A DNA stretch of 64,000 nt from Streptomyces sindenensis (GCF_014649035.1 NZ_BMSG01000003.1:301825-365824); one strand, 5' to 3'; positions 34,289 to 46,077 are shown, counted from the stretch's first letter. Notes: a model not told the origin generated them from the letters alone. Made by a program: numbers and translations.

Positions 34289-34328
34289 GGGGCGGCTCCC
34301 GGCGGCACAGGCCGCCGGGAGCCGCCCC
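34289..34328 (+). terminator. Strong terminator after the TerD gene
   Basis: A perfect 18-bp stem closes the tetraloop ACAG at 34307-34310. It is among the longest perfect hairpins in the window, so the next ter gene probably has its own promoter. Confidence 0.88.
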
Positions 34329-34330
34329 AC

Positions 34331-34412
34331 GCACAGCACAACAGCGCACAGCACAACAGCGCACAGCACAACAGCGCACAGCACAACAGCGCACAGCACA
34401 ACAGCGCACAGC
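34331..34412. repeat. Five and a half tandem copies of a 15-bp repeat
   Basis: GCACAGCACAACAGC is repeated exactly five times from 34331, then 7 nt of a sixth copy. The array is between the terminator and the second TerD-type gene. Perfect identity suggests recent slippage, so copy number may vary between strains. No protein family matches the reading frames through it. Confidence 0.93.
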
Positions 34413-34502
34413 CGGTTTACGCGGCCGTGCGCTGCGGAACACGGCATCGCACGGCCCGGCGCCCACGGCGGCGCGCGGGTCATCGTCGAGGGGGACAGGG
34501 CA

Positions 34503-36500
34503 ATGACGGCCGAACTGGTCCGGGGGCAGAACCACACCTTGCCCCAGACCCGTCTGGAGATCCGGGTGTCGGCGGGCACGCCCGTCGTCGCGGGGGCCAC
34601 CCTCGGCGACGAGCGGGGCACGGTGCGCGGCATCGAGTGGATCGCCCACCCCGGCTCGCCCCAGCTCCCCGGGCTCGAAGTCTCCCAGCAGGCGGCGGCC
34701 GACCACCGGCTCGCCGTCGATCTGGAGGCTCTGCCCCCCGGCGCCCACCGGGTCACCGTGCTGCTCGCGCTGCCCGTCGGAGTCGGCGGCCCGGTGCGGT
34801 TCGGAGCCGTCCCCGCCCCCTTCGTCGCCGTCACCGGGCTCGAAGGGACCGAGATCGCCAGCTTCACGCTCACCGACCTGGACGCCGAGTCCGCGGTCAG
34901 CGCCCTGGAGCTCTACCGCCGCCAGGACGTCTGGAAGGTCCGCGCCGTCGGCCAGGGGTATGCGGGCGGGCTCGCCGCCATGCTCGCCGACCAGGGCGTG
35001 AGGGACCCCGCCGCCCTGGCCGGAACGATCCAGGAAGCCGTCACCCGGGGCCTGGCCCGCTCGGTGGCCCCGCCGCCGCCCCGGACCCCGGAAGGCGACC
35101 GCGTACGGCACGCGACGGGCTCCGCCGACCACCGCCCGACCGCGCCGCCCCCGGCCCCGGAACCCCCCGAGCCGCTGAGCGACCCGGCTGCCACCGGCCC
35201 GGCGCACACCGCTCAGCCGCACACCGCTCCCGGACCGGCCGCCGCGGCACCTTCGGCCGCGGGACCCTCCGCCGGCGGGCCCATCAACTACGCGCACCCG
35301 CGGCGGCAGCACGCCGCGCCCCCCTCACCGCCGCCCACCGCGCCCCCCGCCCAGCCCGGACAGCCCGCCCAGCCGGTCGCGGGCGACGCCACCGGCTGGT
35401 CGATGGACGAGCGCCTCTACAACCAGATCTGGGGCATGTTCGAGGACCTGGCCCGCGCCGTCGCCGCCTACCGCAGCGCCGTCGACTTCGCCGAGTCCCG
35501 GATGGACCAGGAGCTCGACCGGACCCTGTCCGACCCGCGCAACCGGATCGGCGGTGCGGGCGACCGCGCCCGCGAGGAGGCTCGCGCCAAGCGCGACGAG
35601 CTGGCCTCCCGGGCCCGGGAGGCCCTCGACCGCGATCTGGCCCAGCTGGCCGCCGAGGCGGCCGTCGTCGAGCCCGCGCTCCCGGCGGCGTACGCCGGCT
35701 GGGGCAACCCCGTCTGGCACGCCCACCGCATCCCCATGGAGATACCGATGGCCCTGCGCATCGGGGATCTCCATCTGCCCGAGCGCACCGACCTGCGCAT
35801 CCCGCTGCTCGTCCGGCTCCCGCTGGAGCGCGGGATCTGGGTGGACAGCGGACGGGCGGCGTCCGAGGCGGCGGCCCTGATGGACACCGACCGGCTGCGT
35901 CGGCTGGCCATGGAGACCGCGGTCGCGCACGCGGCGCGGCTCCTCGCGGTGTATCCGCCCGGGGAGTTCGCGGTGCACGTCATCGACCCCGCGGGTTCGG
36001 CGGCGGGCCCGCTCGCGCCGCTGGTCGAGGCGGGCGTCCTCGCCGGACCGCCCGCCGCCGGGCCCGGGGGAGTGGCGTCGGTCCTCGCCCACCTCACCCA
36101 GCGGGTGGACCTGGTGCAGATGGCGGTGCGGGCCCGGGCGGCCGACTCGCTCCCGCCCGATCTGGACACCGGTGAACAGCTCCTGGTGGTCAACGACTTC
36201 CCGCACGGCTTCGACGACCGGGCCGTCACCCAGCTCCGCTACCTCGCCGACGAGGGCCCGGCGGTCGGGGTGCACCTGCTGATGGTCGCGGACCGGGAGG
36301 AGGCCAGCGCGTACGGGCCGATCCTCGATCCGCTGTGGCGTTCGCTGCTGCGGATCACGCCGGTCGCCGACAGCCATCTCGCCGACCCGTGGGTCGGGCA
36401 CGCCTGGACGTACGAGCCGCCCGCGATCCCGCCGGGCAGCCGCGTCCTGGAGCAGGTGCTCGCGGCGGTGGCCGAGGCCCGCAGGGCTGCCGGACGCTGA
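34503..36500 (+). CDS. TerD-like protein with long C-terminal region
   Basis: The 665-residue protein has an N-terminal TerD-like beta domain to about residue 175 (TAELVRGQNHTLPQTRLEIRVSAG, TLTDLDAESAVSALELYRRQDVWKVRAVGQGYAGGL). A Pro/Ala-rich linker of about 110 residues follows, then a helical segment with coiled-coil character. The C-terminal alpha/beta part (RIPLLVRLPLERGIWVDSG, FAVHVIDPAG, LLVVNDFPHGFDDRAV) resembles FtsK/SpoIIIE-like NTPase regions but has no P-loop. Such fusions are known in Streptomyces ter loci. Function unknown. ATG 34503 with GGGGGACAGGGCA upstream. Confidence 0.8.
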   Translation: MTAELVRGQNHTLPQTRLEIRVSAGTPVVAGATLGDERGTVRGIEWIAHPGSPQLPGLEVSQQAAADHRLAVDLEALPPGAHRVTVLLALPVGVGGPVRFGAVPAPFVAVTGLEGTEIASFTLTDLDAESAVSALELYRRQDVWKVRAVGQGYAGGLAAMLADQGVRDPAALAGTIQEAVTRGLARSVAPPPPRTPEGDRVRHATGSADHRPTAPPPAPEPPEPLSDPAATGPAHTAQPHTAPGPAAAAPSAAGPSAGGPINYAHPRRQHAAPPSPPPTAPPAQPGQPAQPVAGDATGWSMDERLYNQIWGMFEDLARAVAAYRSAVDFAESRMDQELDRTLSDPRNRIGGAGDRAREEARAKRDELASRAREALDRDLAQLAAEAAVVEPALPAAYAGWGNPVWHAHRIPMEIPMALRIGDLHLPERTDLRIPLLVRLPLERGIWVDSGRAASEAAALMDTDRLRRLAMETAVAHAARLLAVYPPGEFAVHVIDPAGSAAGPLAPLVEAGVLAGPPAAGPGGVASVLAHLTQRVDLVQMAVRARAADSLPPDLDTGEQLLVVNDFPHGFDDRAVTQLRYLADEGPAVGVHLLMVADREEASAYGPILDPLWRSLLRITPVADSHLADPWVGHAWTYEPPAIPPGSRVLEQVLAAVAEARRAAGR

Positions 36501-36582
36501 TCGGGTAAAACGCTTCGACCTGCGAGTTTGACGACTTCTTTACTCTTTTCTTTACCTATCCTTGGTGATGCCTGTACTCTTC

Positions 36583-36738
36583 GGGGAACGGAGGGGAGTA
36601 CTCCTTACGCGACGTGCCCGTCAATACGGACCGCAATCGGTCCCGGGGCGTCGGTCCAGGCGCGCACCACGTGCAGGGATGGAAGAGACCTCCGGCAGCG
36701 ACGACGCTGATTCAGTAGCCGTAGCGAACTGCCGGAGG
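36583..36738 (+). promoter_or_regulatory. yybP-ykoY (manganese) riboswitch with SD-sequestering expression platform
   Basis: The conserved 5' element GGGGAGTA (36593-36600) and the 3' element GAGACC (36685-36690) identify the aptamer. P1 pairs CGGAGG (36589-36594) with CCTCCG (36689-36694). The same 3' strand can instead pair over 10 bp: CCTCCGGCAG (36689-36698) with CTGCCGGAGG (36729-36738), which contains the Shine-Dalgarno GGAGG of the TerC gene. Manganese binding should hold P1 and free the ribosome site, an ON switch. The pairings are visible; the response to Mn2+ comes from the family. Confidence 0.85.
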
Positions 36739-36742
36739 CGCA

Positions 36743-37759
36743 GTGGACGTTTCATGGACCGTTTGGGCCCTGACCATCGTGGGTCTGTCAGCCCTGATCG
36801 CCGTCGACTTCTTCATCGGGCGCAAGCCCCATGACGTGTCGACCAAGGAAGCCGGGATCTGGACAGTCGTCTGGATCGCGCTGGCCATTCTCTTCGGACT
36901 CGGCCTCATGGTCGCCGGTGAGAGCCAGGCGTCCGGCGAGTTCTTCGCAGGTTTCATCACCGAGAAGTCGCTGAGTGTCGACAACCTCTTCGTCTTCGTC
37001 CTGATCATGGCGAAGTTCTCGGTGCCCTCCCACCTCCAGCAGCGTGTGCTGCTGATCGGTGTGCTCATCGCCCTGGTGCTCCGCGCGATCTTCATCGCCG
37101 CCGGCGCCGCCGTGATCGCGAACTTCTCGTGGGTGTTCTACATCTTCGGCGCGTTCTTGATCTACACCGCCTGGAAGCTCATCCAGGAGGCCCGGGCCGG
37201 TGAGGAGGAAGAGGAATTCGAGGAGAACCGCCTCCTCAAGAAGATCGAGCACCGCTTCGGCGTCGCCGACCAGTACCACGGCACGAAGCTCTTCATCCAG
37301 AAGAACGGCAAGCGCATCATGACCCCGCTGATGGTGGTCATGCTCGCCATCGGCATGACCGACGTGCTGTTCGCGCTGGACTCGATCCCGGCGATCTTCG
37401 GCCTGACCCAGGACCCCTACATCGTCTTCACGGCCAACGCGTTCGCGCTGATGGGTCTGCGCCAGCTGTACTTCCTCATCGGCGGCCTGCTGAAGAAGCT
37501 GGTCCACCTCAGCTACGGCCTGTCCGTGATCCTCGGCTTCATCGGCGTCAAGCTGGTGCTGCACGCCCTGCACGAGAACGGCGTGCACACGCCCGAGATC
37601 TCCATCCCCTTCTCGCTCTCCGTCATCTGCGGCGTCCTGGTGATCACCACGATCACCAGCCTCATCGCCAGCAAGAAGCAGGCGGCCGCCGAGACGGCGG
37701 AGGCGGCGAAGGCGGAGACGACCGGCTCGGCCGACGAGGAGAGCAAGACCCTCAGCTGA
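36743..37759 (+). CDS. TerC/Alx-family membrane protein, probable manganese exporter
   Basis: This 338-residue protein has about nine membrane helices and the TerC hallmarks ITEKSLSVDNLFVFVLIM and MTDVLFALDSIPAIFGLTQDPYIVFTANAFALMGLRQLYF, with acidic residues inside helices. A charged loop (GEEEEEFEEN) links the halves. The family includes Mn2+ exporters, and the yybP-ykoY riboswitch directly upstream supports that role. GTG at 36743 lies 4 nt after GGAGG. The last 30 residues are Ala/Glu/Lys-rich. Confidence 0.93.
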   Translation: MDVSWTVWALTIVGLSALIAVDFFIGRKPHDVSTKEAGIWTVVWIALAILFGLGLMVAGESQASGEFFAGFITEKSLSVDNLFVFVLIMAKFSVPSHLQQRVLLIGVLIALVLRAIFIAAGAAVIANFSWVFYIFGAFLIYTAWKLIQEARAGEEEEEFEENRLLKKIEHRFGVADQYHGTKLFIQKNGKRIMTPLMVVMLAIGMTDVLFALDSIPAIFGLTQDPYIVFTANAFALMGLRQLYFLIGGLLKKLVHLSYGLSVILGFIGVKLVLHALHENGVHTPEISIPFSLSVICGVLVITTITSLIASKKQAAAETAEAAKAETTGSADEESKTLS

Positions 37760-37796
37760 CCCGGGGCCGCCCCGGGCGGCACAGGGACACACCGGC

Positions 37797-37841
37797 AGCG
37801 GCCGGGGTGGAAACGGCGGACGCCGTCCCACCCCGGCCGCT
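37797..37841. terminator. Terminator between TerC and MBL-fold genes
   Basis: A 14-bp perfect stem (AGCGGCCGGGGTGG at 37797-37810 with its complement at 37828-37841) is followed by TTTC on the plus strand. It lies between convergent genes and probably serves both. Confidence 0.78.
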
Positions 37842-37869
37842 TTCGTGTCGTCCAGAGCCGTGCCGCGGG

Positions 37870-38526
37870 CTACCAGCCGCGGGCACGCCACTCGGGCAGC
37901 CGGGGACGCTCGGCGCCCAGCGTCGTGTCGTGCCCGTGGCCCGGGTAGACCCACGTCTCGTCGGGCAGCCGGTCGAACAGCTTCGTCTCGACGTCGTTCA
38001 GCAGACTCGCGAACGCCTCGGGGTCCTGGTGCGTGTTCCCGACCCCGCCGGGGAAGAGGCAGTCCCCGGTGAACAGATGCGGGGCGCCGTGCGGATCGTC
38101 GTAGACCAGGGCGATGGAGCCCGGGGTGTGACCGACCAGATGGCGGGCGGTGAGTTCTACCCGGCCGACCGTGATCGTGTCGCCGTCCTCGACCAGGACG
38201 TCGGTCGGCACCGGGATGCCCTCGGCGTCGTAACGGCCCGCGTACGTCCGGGCGCCCGTCGCCCCCACCACCTCGGCCAGCGCCTGCCAGTGGTCCCCGT
38301 GCCGGTGGGTGGTGACGACGGACGCGATTCCGTCGTCACCGATCAGCGCGAGCAGGGTCTCCGGCTCGGCGGCCGCGTCGATCAGCAGCTGCTCGCCGGT
38401 GGCCCGGCAGCGCAGCAGATACGCGTTGTTGTCCATCCCGCCGACGGCGACCTTGGAGATCATCAGGTCCGTCAGTTCGTGCACGCTCGCCGGTCCGCCG
38501 ACCTTCACCGCTCCGCTGTACGTCAT
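37870..38526 (-). CDS. Metallo-beta-lactamase-fold hydrolase (glyoxalase II-like)
   Basis: This 218-residue enzyme has the zinc motif THRHGDH at about residues 73-79, the later histidine HLVGHTPGSIALVY, the bridging aspartate FTGDCLF, and the last histidine YPGHGHDTTLG. This is the arrangement of hydroxyacylglutathione-hydrolase-like proteins. In actinobacteria, which use mycothiol, the thiol substrate would differ. Start ATG at 38526. It ends 11 nt after a mycothiol-enzyme gene on the same strand, suggesting one operon. Confidence 0.9.
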   Translation of the reverse strand: MTYSGAVKVGGPASVHELTDLMISKVAVGGMDNNAYLLRCRATGEQLLIDAAAEPETLLALIGDDGIASVVTTHRHGDHWQALAEVVGATGARTYAGRYDAEGIPVPTDVLVEDGDTITVGRVELTARHLVGHTPGSIALVYDDPHGAPHLFTGDCLFPGGVGNTHQDPEAFASLLNDVETKLFDRLPDETWVYPGHGHDTTLGAERPRLPEWRARGW

Positions 38527-38536
38527 GCGGCTCAGC

Positions 38537-39226
38537 CTATAGCGGGGGCAGCGTGGGCAACGGGCCTCCGGCCACGGTCAGCGCGGAGCCGTCGCGCCGT
38601 CCGCAGAGCCAGCCCAGCAGCTCCACGGCGGGCCCCTGCACTGTCACGAGGTCGCTCGGCGGGCCGCCGCCCGTGCTCCAGGTCCGGCCGTCCGCATCGG
38701 TCAGCCCGGTGGCGGGCACGCTCTCGTTGCCCAGGAAGCGATCGGCCAGGAAGGCGATCTCCCGCTCCACGAATGCGGCGGGGAGGTCCTCCAGCTCGTA
38801 GCCGATACCGAGGTCGACGTGGTGCAGATCGACCTCGACCCAGCGCCGGAAGGGGACCCGGGCCGCGGAGTCCGTCACCCCGTTGCGCAGGGTGACCGTA
38901 CGGGACCAGTCGGCCGGTTCGGCGCAGACGGCCAGGAAGGCGTCCGCGGTCTCCCGCAGGTCGGCCAGCTGCTCGGCCGCCGGGCGGGGGGCGCCGGCCG
39001 CGATGTCGGCGTCGCGGGTTTCGCTGCTCGCGTACATCGGGAGACCCCGGAGAACATTTCCGAGCGCTTCGGCGTTACGTGACAGGTGGGCCAGAACATG
39101 GCCCCGACTCCATCCGGGCAGCCGTGAGGGCTCGGCGACGGCGGCGTTGTCCAGTTTGCCGACTGCGTCGAGCAGCCGTTCGGTCGCTTCCCGTACAGCT
39201 CCCAGGTCGTGCGCATGATCAATCAT
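38537..39226 (-). CDS. Mycothiol-dependent maleylpyruvate isomerase-family protein
   Basis: This 229-residue DinB-like four-helix protein has [21 protein letters not shown], where the histidine and nearby residues form the metal site. The later [16 protein letters not shown] supplies the other ligands. The C-terminal WLCGRRDG segment is typical of the MDMPI family. Substrate unknown; mycothiol is the likely cofactor. ATG 39226 reads MIDHAHDLG; the ribosome-binding site is weak. Confidence 0.88.
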   Translation of the reverse strand: MIDHAHDLGAVREATERLLDAVGKLDNAAVAEPSRLPGWSRGHVLAHLSRNAEALGNVLRGLPMYASSETRDADIAAGAPRPAAEQLADLRETADAFLAVCAEPADWSRTVTLRNGVTDSAARVPFRRWVEVDLHHVDLGIGYELEDLPAAFVEREIAFLADRFLGNESVPATGLTDADGRTWSTGGGPPSDLVTVQGPAVELLGWLCGRRDGSALTVAGGPLPTLPPL

Positions 39227-39401
39227 GCGGCCGAGCCTAGCTCTGCCACTCGTTCGGGTGAAGAAGGGTGAGGGCGGCCGTAAATCGAATGTGCGTGCTA
39301 TACGCTCGGAATCGAAAGCTTCGTACACCGCTGTGGCGCCCCCCATACCCTGGGAGAGGGGCTCAGTTCCCCCGCTTCTCTCTAGAAAGGTGCGGACCGG
39401 C

Positions 39402-42422
<3,021 letters not shown>

Positions 42423-42459
42423 GCCCCGGGCCCACCGATGGCGGCGACCCTCGCAGGAC

Positions 42460-42497
42460 GACGGGGGCCGCCGCCCTCGGCAGGGGCGGCCCCCCGT
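42460..42497 (+). terminator. Hairpin after uvrA
   Basis: A GC-rich stem (ACGGGGGCCGCC at about 42461-42472 against GGCGGCCCCCCGT at about 42485-42497) has one bulged C and an 11- to 13-nt loop, about 40 nt after the uvrA stop. The rest of the 280-bp gap to the Rieske gene shows nothing else I can support. Confidence 0.6.
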
Positions 42498-42702
42498 CCC
42501 CGGCGGAGCGGAGGCAGGTTCCGCGGGAACCGCCCCTGGCCGCCCGCTCTCGACCGGCCCGCCCGCAGGGCTCCCGTTCCCCGCCGGTATGGTCGGTTCT
42601 GTCACCGGCACCCGCGGCCGCCGTCGTCGCTCCGCGCCCGTCCGGCGACCCGACTGCGGTGCCCCACCGCGGTCCGCCCCGAACGACACCCGTGGAGTCC
42701 GC

Positions 42703-43131
42703 ATGCCCGGCCTGCCCGCCGCCCGCCGTACCGTGCTGAAGGGCGCCGCGCTCGCCGGTGCCGCCGGGCTCGGGGCGGCCGCCTGCTCGACCGAGTCCAA
42801 GCTGGGGCACGCCAAGAACCCCACGCCGACCGCCCCCGTCGCCCTCGGCGCGGCCTCCGAGGTGCCGGTCGGCGGAGCCAAGCTCTACCGGGAAGCGCGC
42901 CTCGTCGTGAGCTGCCCGGCCAAGGGCGAGTACAAGGCGTTCAGCGCGCAGTGCACCCACGGCGGCTGCGTCCTGACCAAGATCGAGGGCACCGAGGGCC
43001 ACTGCCCCTGCCACGGCAGCCGCTTCGACACGACCACCGGTGAGGTCATCGAGGGCCCGGCCACTGTGCCGCTGCCCGCCGTCCCGGTCACCGCCGAGGG
43101 CGGCAACCTCGTCGCGGGCCCCGACGCCTGA
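42703..43131 (+). CDS. Exported Rieske [2Fe-2S] protein
   Basis: This 142-residue protein has a twin-arginine signal (ARRTVLKGAALAGAAGLG) ending in a lipobox-like AAAC, so it is likely folded in the cytoplasm, exported by Tat and lipidated. The cluster ligands are in CTHGGC (about 87-92) and CPCHGS (about 105-110). The C-terminal beta strands are short, giving a minimal Rieske fold. Partner and reaction unknown. ATG 42703 with GGAG upstream. Confidence 0.92.
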   Translation: MPGLPAARRTVLKGAALAGAAGLGAAACSTESKLGHAKNPTPTAPVALGAASEVPVGGAKLYREARLVVSCPAKGEYKAFSAQCTHGGCVLTKIEGTEGHCPCHGSRFDTTTGEVIEGPATVPLPAVPVTAEGGNLVAGPDA

Positions 43132-43205
43132 ACCACGAGCACCGGGCGGCCGCCCACGGCGCCTCCGCCCGGCCGGCTCACAGACGTACCGGGCCCGGCC
43201 GCCCC

Positions 43206-44138
43206 TCACTCCCAGTCCCAGTCGATCCCGATCAGCCCCGGCCGTACGCCCTCCTCCACCAGGTGCACGGTCCGGTGCCGGCCGGTCAGCGTGAGGTCCC
43301 CGCGGGCCCCGCGCGCGGCCCCCGCCGACGCCTGGGCGAACCGGCGGCACCGCACCGGGAGCGCGGCCTCGTCGAAGCCGACCTGGAGCACGTACTGGCC
43401 GCCCCCGAAGGTGAAGCCGCGCACGTACTCGCCGCTCGCCCCACCCGTACCGTCCTCGAAGCCGTATCCGAAGAGGTACGTCTCGCCGGACCGCAGCCGG
43501 GTGTCGAACAGCAGCTCCGCGACCAGCACCCCCGACTCCCCGTCCCAGCGGACCCGGCCCGTCCGGCAGTTCTCCAGGGCCCGCACCGTGATCCGCGACG
43601 GGTCACAGCCGGGATCGCCCCGGTGCACCGCGAGATAGCGGTCCACGCCGTCCCGGTGCGCGCGGACCACATGCCGGGAGGTACGGCCCGCCAGCTCCCG
43701 GCGCGCCCCGATCCGCACCCGCTCCTGGTGCCCCACCGTGTGCAGCCCGCCGTCCACCGGTGACTCCATCGCCGCGAGAAGCCGCTCCACCGAGCCCGAC
43801 GCCTCCATGAGCGAGCGGTACGAACGCCCCGCCGGGCGGTCCCCCTCGCCCGCGGCGTCACCGTCGCGCAGCAGCCTCAGCAGCGAGTCCTCCGGCAGCG
43901 CGAGTACCTCCTCCAGCGCCCGCACGGCCCGCAGCGACTCGGCCCGCCGGGGACGGCGCACCCCCTGCTGCCAGTAGCTGAGACTGGTCACGCCGAGCTT
44001 GACGCCCCGGTGCGCCAGATGGTGCCGCACCCGCTGGAGCGGCAGCCCGCGCACCGACAGGGCCGTGCGCAACGCCAGATGGAACGGACCGGTCCGCAGC
44101 ACCTGCGCCAGTTCGGTCTCGGTCTCGGTCTGCCGCAT
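43206..44138 (-). CDS. Putative HTH regulator with beta-rich C-terminal domain
   Basis: The 310-residue protein has an N-terminal XRE-like segment at about residues 20-95 (LRTALSVRGLPLQRVRHHLAHRGVKLGVTSLSYWQQGVRRPRRAESLRAVRALEEVLAL). The C-terminal half is predicted beta-rich (RTGRVRWDGESGVLVAELLFDTRLRSGETYLFGYGFE). This layout occurs in many Streptomyces proteins of unknown role. It is divergent from the protease pair, and GTTCAC half-sites lie between them. Confidence 0.75.
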   Translation of the reverse strand: MRQTETETELAQVLRTGPFHLALRTALSVRGLPLQRVRHHLAHRGVKLGVTSLSYWQQGVRRPRRAESLRAVRALEEVLALPEDSLLRLLRDGDAAGEGDRPAGRSYRSLMEASGSVERLLAAMESPVDGGLHTVGHQERVRIGARRELAGRTSRHVVRAHRDGVDRYLAVHRGDPGCDPSRITVRALENCRTGRVRWDGESGVLVAELLFDTRLRSGETYLFGYGFEDGTGGASGEYVRGFTFGGGQYVLQVGFDEAALPVRCRRFAQASAGAARGARGDLTLTGRHRTVHLVEEGVRPGLIGIDWDWE

Positions 44139-44151
44139 GGGCGGGCCTCCG

Positions 44152-44252
44152 GTGAACGTTCACGTGGGGAGTGGCGACACCGGCCCCCGGGGGATGCGGG
44201 GGAGCAGGTGACCGGGGCGGTGCCGTTCACACGGACGCCGTGCCGTTCACAC
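44152..44252. promoter_or_regulatory. Cluster of GTTCAC sites in divergent control region
   Basis: A perfect 12-bp palindrome GTGAACGTTCAC (44152-44163) is followed by two identical direct copies of GTGCCGTTCACAC at 44220-44232 and 44240-44252. The copies are exactly 20 bp apart, two helical turns. All three contain GTTCAC. The spacing and shared half-site suggest a regulator-binding region, most simply for the HTH protein encoded next to it. Confidence 0.55.
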
Positions 44253-44279
44253 CGTGATGTCACCTCGCATTGAAGCGTG

Positions 44280-44308
44280 TTGACCTGCTCCGGACAACGC
44301 CGGATGCT
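44280..44308 (+). promoter_or_regulatory. Candidate promoter of the protease gene
   Basis: TTGACC (44280-44285), 17 nt, GATGCT (44303-44308). Transcription would start near 44315, about 50 nt before the ATG at 44367, and just downstream of the GTTCAC cluster. Confidence 0.5.
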
Positions 44309-44366
44309 CTTCGTCAGCGTCCGGACGCGCTCCTCCGATCCCCACCCCCGTTTCGGGAGGAACGCC

Positions 44367-45008
44367 ATGCGCAACCGCAATGTCAGCCCCAGACGGCCCG
44401 GAAGGACTGCAAGGTCCAGAAGGCTCTCGCTCACCGCCCTCCTGGCCGCCGCCCTCCTCGCCGTCCCCGCGGCCACCGCCACCGCCACCGCCGCCCAGCC
44501 CCCTGCCACGACCGGTTCCACCGTCGCCGCCGCCCAGCGGCTCAACATCACCATGCAGGCGCAGCAGCAGAGCAACTGGTGCTGGGCGGCCGGCGGCAAC
44601 ACCATCGCCGCCTGGTTCGGCCGCGGCTACTCCCAGAACCAGTTCTGCAACGCCGCCTTCAACCGCAACCAGAACACCCAGTGCCCCAACTCCCAGGCCA
44701 CCCTGGGCAACGTCCAGACCGGTCTGTCCTGGGCCGGGGTCAGGCCCGGCAGTTACGTCACCGGCTGGCTGCGCTACTCGACCGTGCAGGCCGAGATATC
44801 CGCCCGGCGCCCCATCGAGACCCGGATCCAGTGGTCGTCCGGCGGCGGCCACATGCACGTCATCTACGGGTACGACGACGCCAACAGCTGGGTCTACTGG
44901 GGCGATCCCTGGCCCTCCAGCAACCGCTACAACTGGGCCTCGCACGCCTGGTACGTGAACAACAACGAGTTCTCCTGGACCCACTCGCTCTACCGGATCG
45001 GGGCGTGA
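44367..45008 (+). CDS. Secreted papain-like (C39-type) cysteine protease
   Basis: This 213-residue protein starts at the ATG at 44367 (GGGAGG 6 nt before). A basic N-region and a hydrophobic core LTALLAAALLAVPAATA form a signal peptide. The mature domain has the active-site motif QQQSNWCWAA with Cys72, the histidine in GGGHMHVIYGYDD (His162 or His164) and a late Asp in YWGDPW. This order matches papain-like C39/AvrRpt2-type peptidases. Substrate unknown. A membrane-anchored partner gene starts 4 nt after its stop. Confidence 0.85.
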   Translation: MRNRNVSPRRPGRTARSRRLSLTALLAAALLAVPAATATATAAQPPATTGSTVAAAQRLNITMQAQQQSNWCWAAGGNTIAAWFGRGYSQNQFCNAAFNRNQNTQCPNSQATLGNVQTGLSWAGVRPGSYVTGWLRYSTVQAEISARRPIETRIQWSSGGGHMHVIYGYDDANSWVYWGDPWPSSNRYNWASHAWYVNNNEFSWTHSLYRIGA

Positions 45009-45012
45009 GGAC

Positions 45013-45978
45013 ATGAACTCCACCACCCGGCGCACAGCCACCGCACGGGACGCGGCCACCACCCGGCGCCTCGCCGTCGCCACCGCCCTCACCGCGACCG
45101 CCCTGTTCACCGCCGCCGCTCCCGCCCTCGCCGACGACGGCCGCGCGGCTGTGCCGAAGCTGTCCGCCTCGACCCTCGAAGCCGCCCACGAGGCCGCGAC
45201 CGAGCCGGCCACCCTGGACACCCTGTCCCGGTTCTTCGCCCGGGAGGGCGCGGTGAGCAGGAAGGCGAGCGCACCGAAGATCCAGGGGAAGGCCGTGCCG
45301 GTGCGGACGCTCTCGGCCGCCTTCGTCGCCGGAGAGCCCGGGGCCGCCCCGAGCACCCTGGACTACCTGGCCAGCACCGCCGTCTCCTCCGACGGCCAGA
45401 AGGCCTCCCTGTGGACCCTCCCCGGGGCGGGCGCCGACGGTGACTGGCAGGTGGTGAACATCGCCGCGGGCGACGACGAGGCCCGCTACGTCACCCGAGG
45501 GGCCCGCGCCCTCCCCGGGGGCACCGTCTTCCGCGAACCGCAGATCGACGCCTGGTACGTCCACGACGGCTCCCGGGTCCTCCCGCTCGACCAGGACGCG
45601 AGGGCCGCCGTCGGAGCCGGGGGCACCACGCTCGACGCCTACCGGACCCGGGTGAAGGAGGCGTACGGCGACAAGCTGCCCGGCTCCGGATACGCCCGCT
45701 CCGGCCGGGCGGGCGGCTACGGCCCCGACGCGGCCGGCGGACCGGCCACCGGCCCCGCGCCCGCCGCCGGCCCCGTCCCGGGCCCGGCGGCGGACCAGGC
45801 CGCCGCGGCCCGCGCCGGGGGCCCGGCCGCGGCCGGAGCGGCGCAGAGCCCCGACACGGCCCTGACCGCGGTCTCCACCACCGCGGGGGCCGGGGCGCTG
45901 CTCGCCCTGGTCCTGTGCGGGGCCGCCGCGCTGCGCCGCCGGAGCCGTACCGGGCGATCCCCGGCCACGGACGCCTGA
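45013..45978 (+). CDS. Exported protein with C-terminal membrane anchor, partner of the protease
   Basis: The 321-residue protein has a signal peptide ending near ALADDG (residue about 40). A mixed domain to about 215 follows (EPQIDAWYVHDGSRVLPLD), then a Gly/Pro/Ala linker. One membrane helix (GAGALLALVLCGAAALRRR) ends in a basic stop-transfer tail. It would be held outside the cell. I do not recognise the family. The 4-nt gap to the protease gene points to joint expression; it may be a substrate, inhibitor or anchor. Confidence 0.75.
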   Translation: MNSTTRRTATARDAATTRRLAVATALTATALFTAAAPALADDGRAAVPKLSASTLEAAHEAATEPATLDTLSRFFAREGAVSRKASAPKIQGKAVPVRTLSAAFVAGEPGAAPSTLDYLASTAVSSDGQKASLWTLPGAGADGDWQVVNIAAGDDEARYVTRGARALPGGTVFREPQIDAWYVHDGSRVLPLDQDARAAVGAGGTTLDAYRTRVKEAYGDKLPGSGYARSGRAGGYGPDAAGGPATGPAPAAGPVPGPAADQAAAARAGGPAAAGAAQSPDTALTAVSTTAGAGALLALVLCGAAALRRRSRTGRSPATDA

Positions 45979-46077
45979 GCGGCGGACCGGGCGACACCGG
46001 CGGCCCACCGGCCCGCGCTCCGGAGTGCGCGACACCCCACGGCACTCCGGAGTGCGGCACCAGCCGAGGACGACGCA

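Noticed and set aside
34331..34412. CRISPR-like array
   Set aside because: The 15-bp units are directly adjacent with no spacers; it is a simple tandem repeat.
34300..34420. Cys/Leu-rich repeat protein on the minus strand through the tandem array
   Set aside because: The composition is caused by the 15-bp repeat (a multiple of three keeps any frame open).
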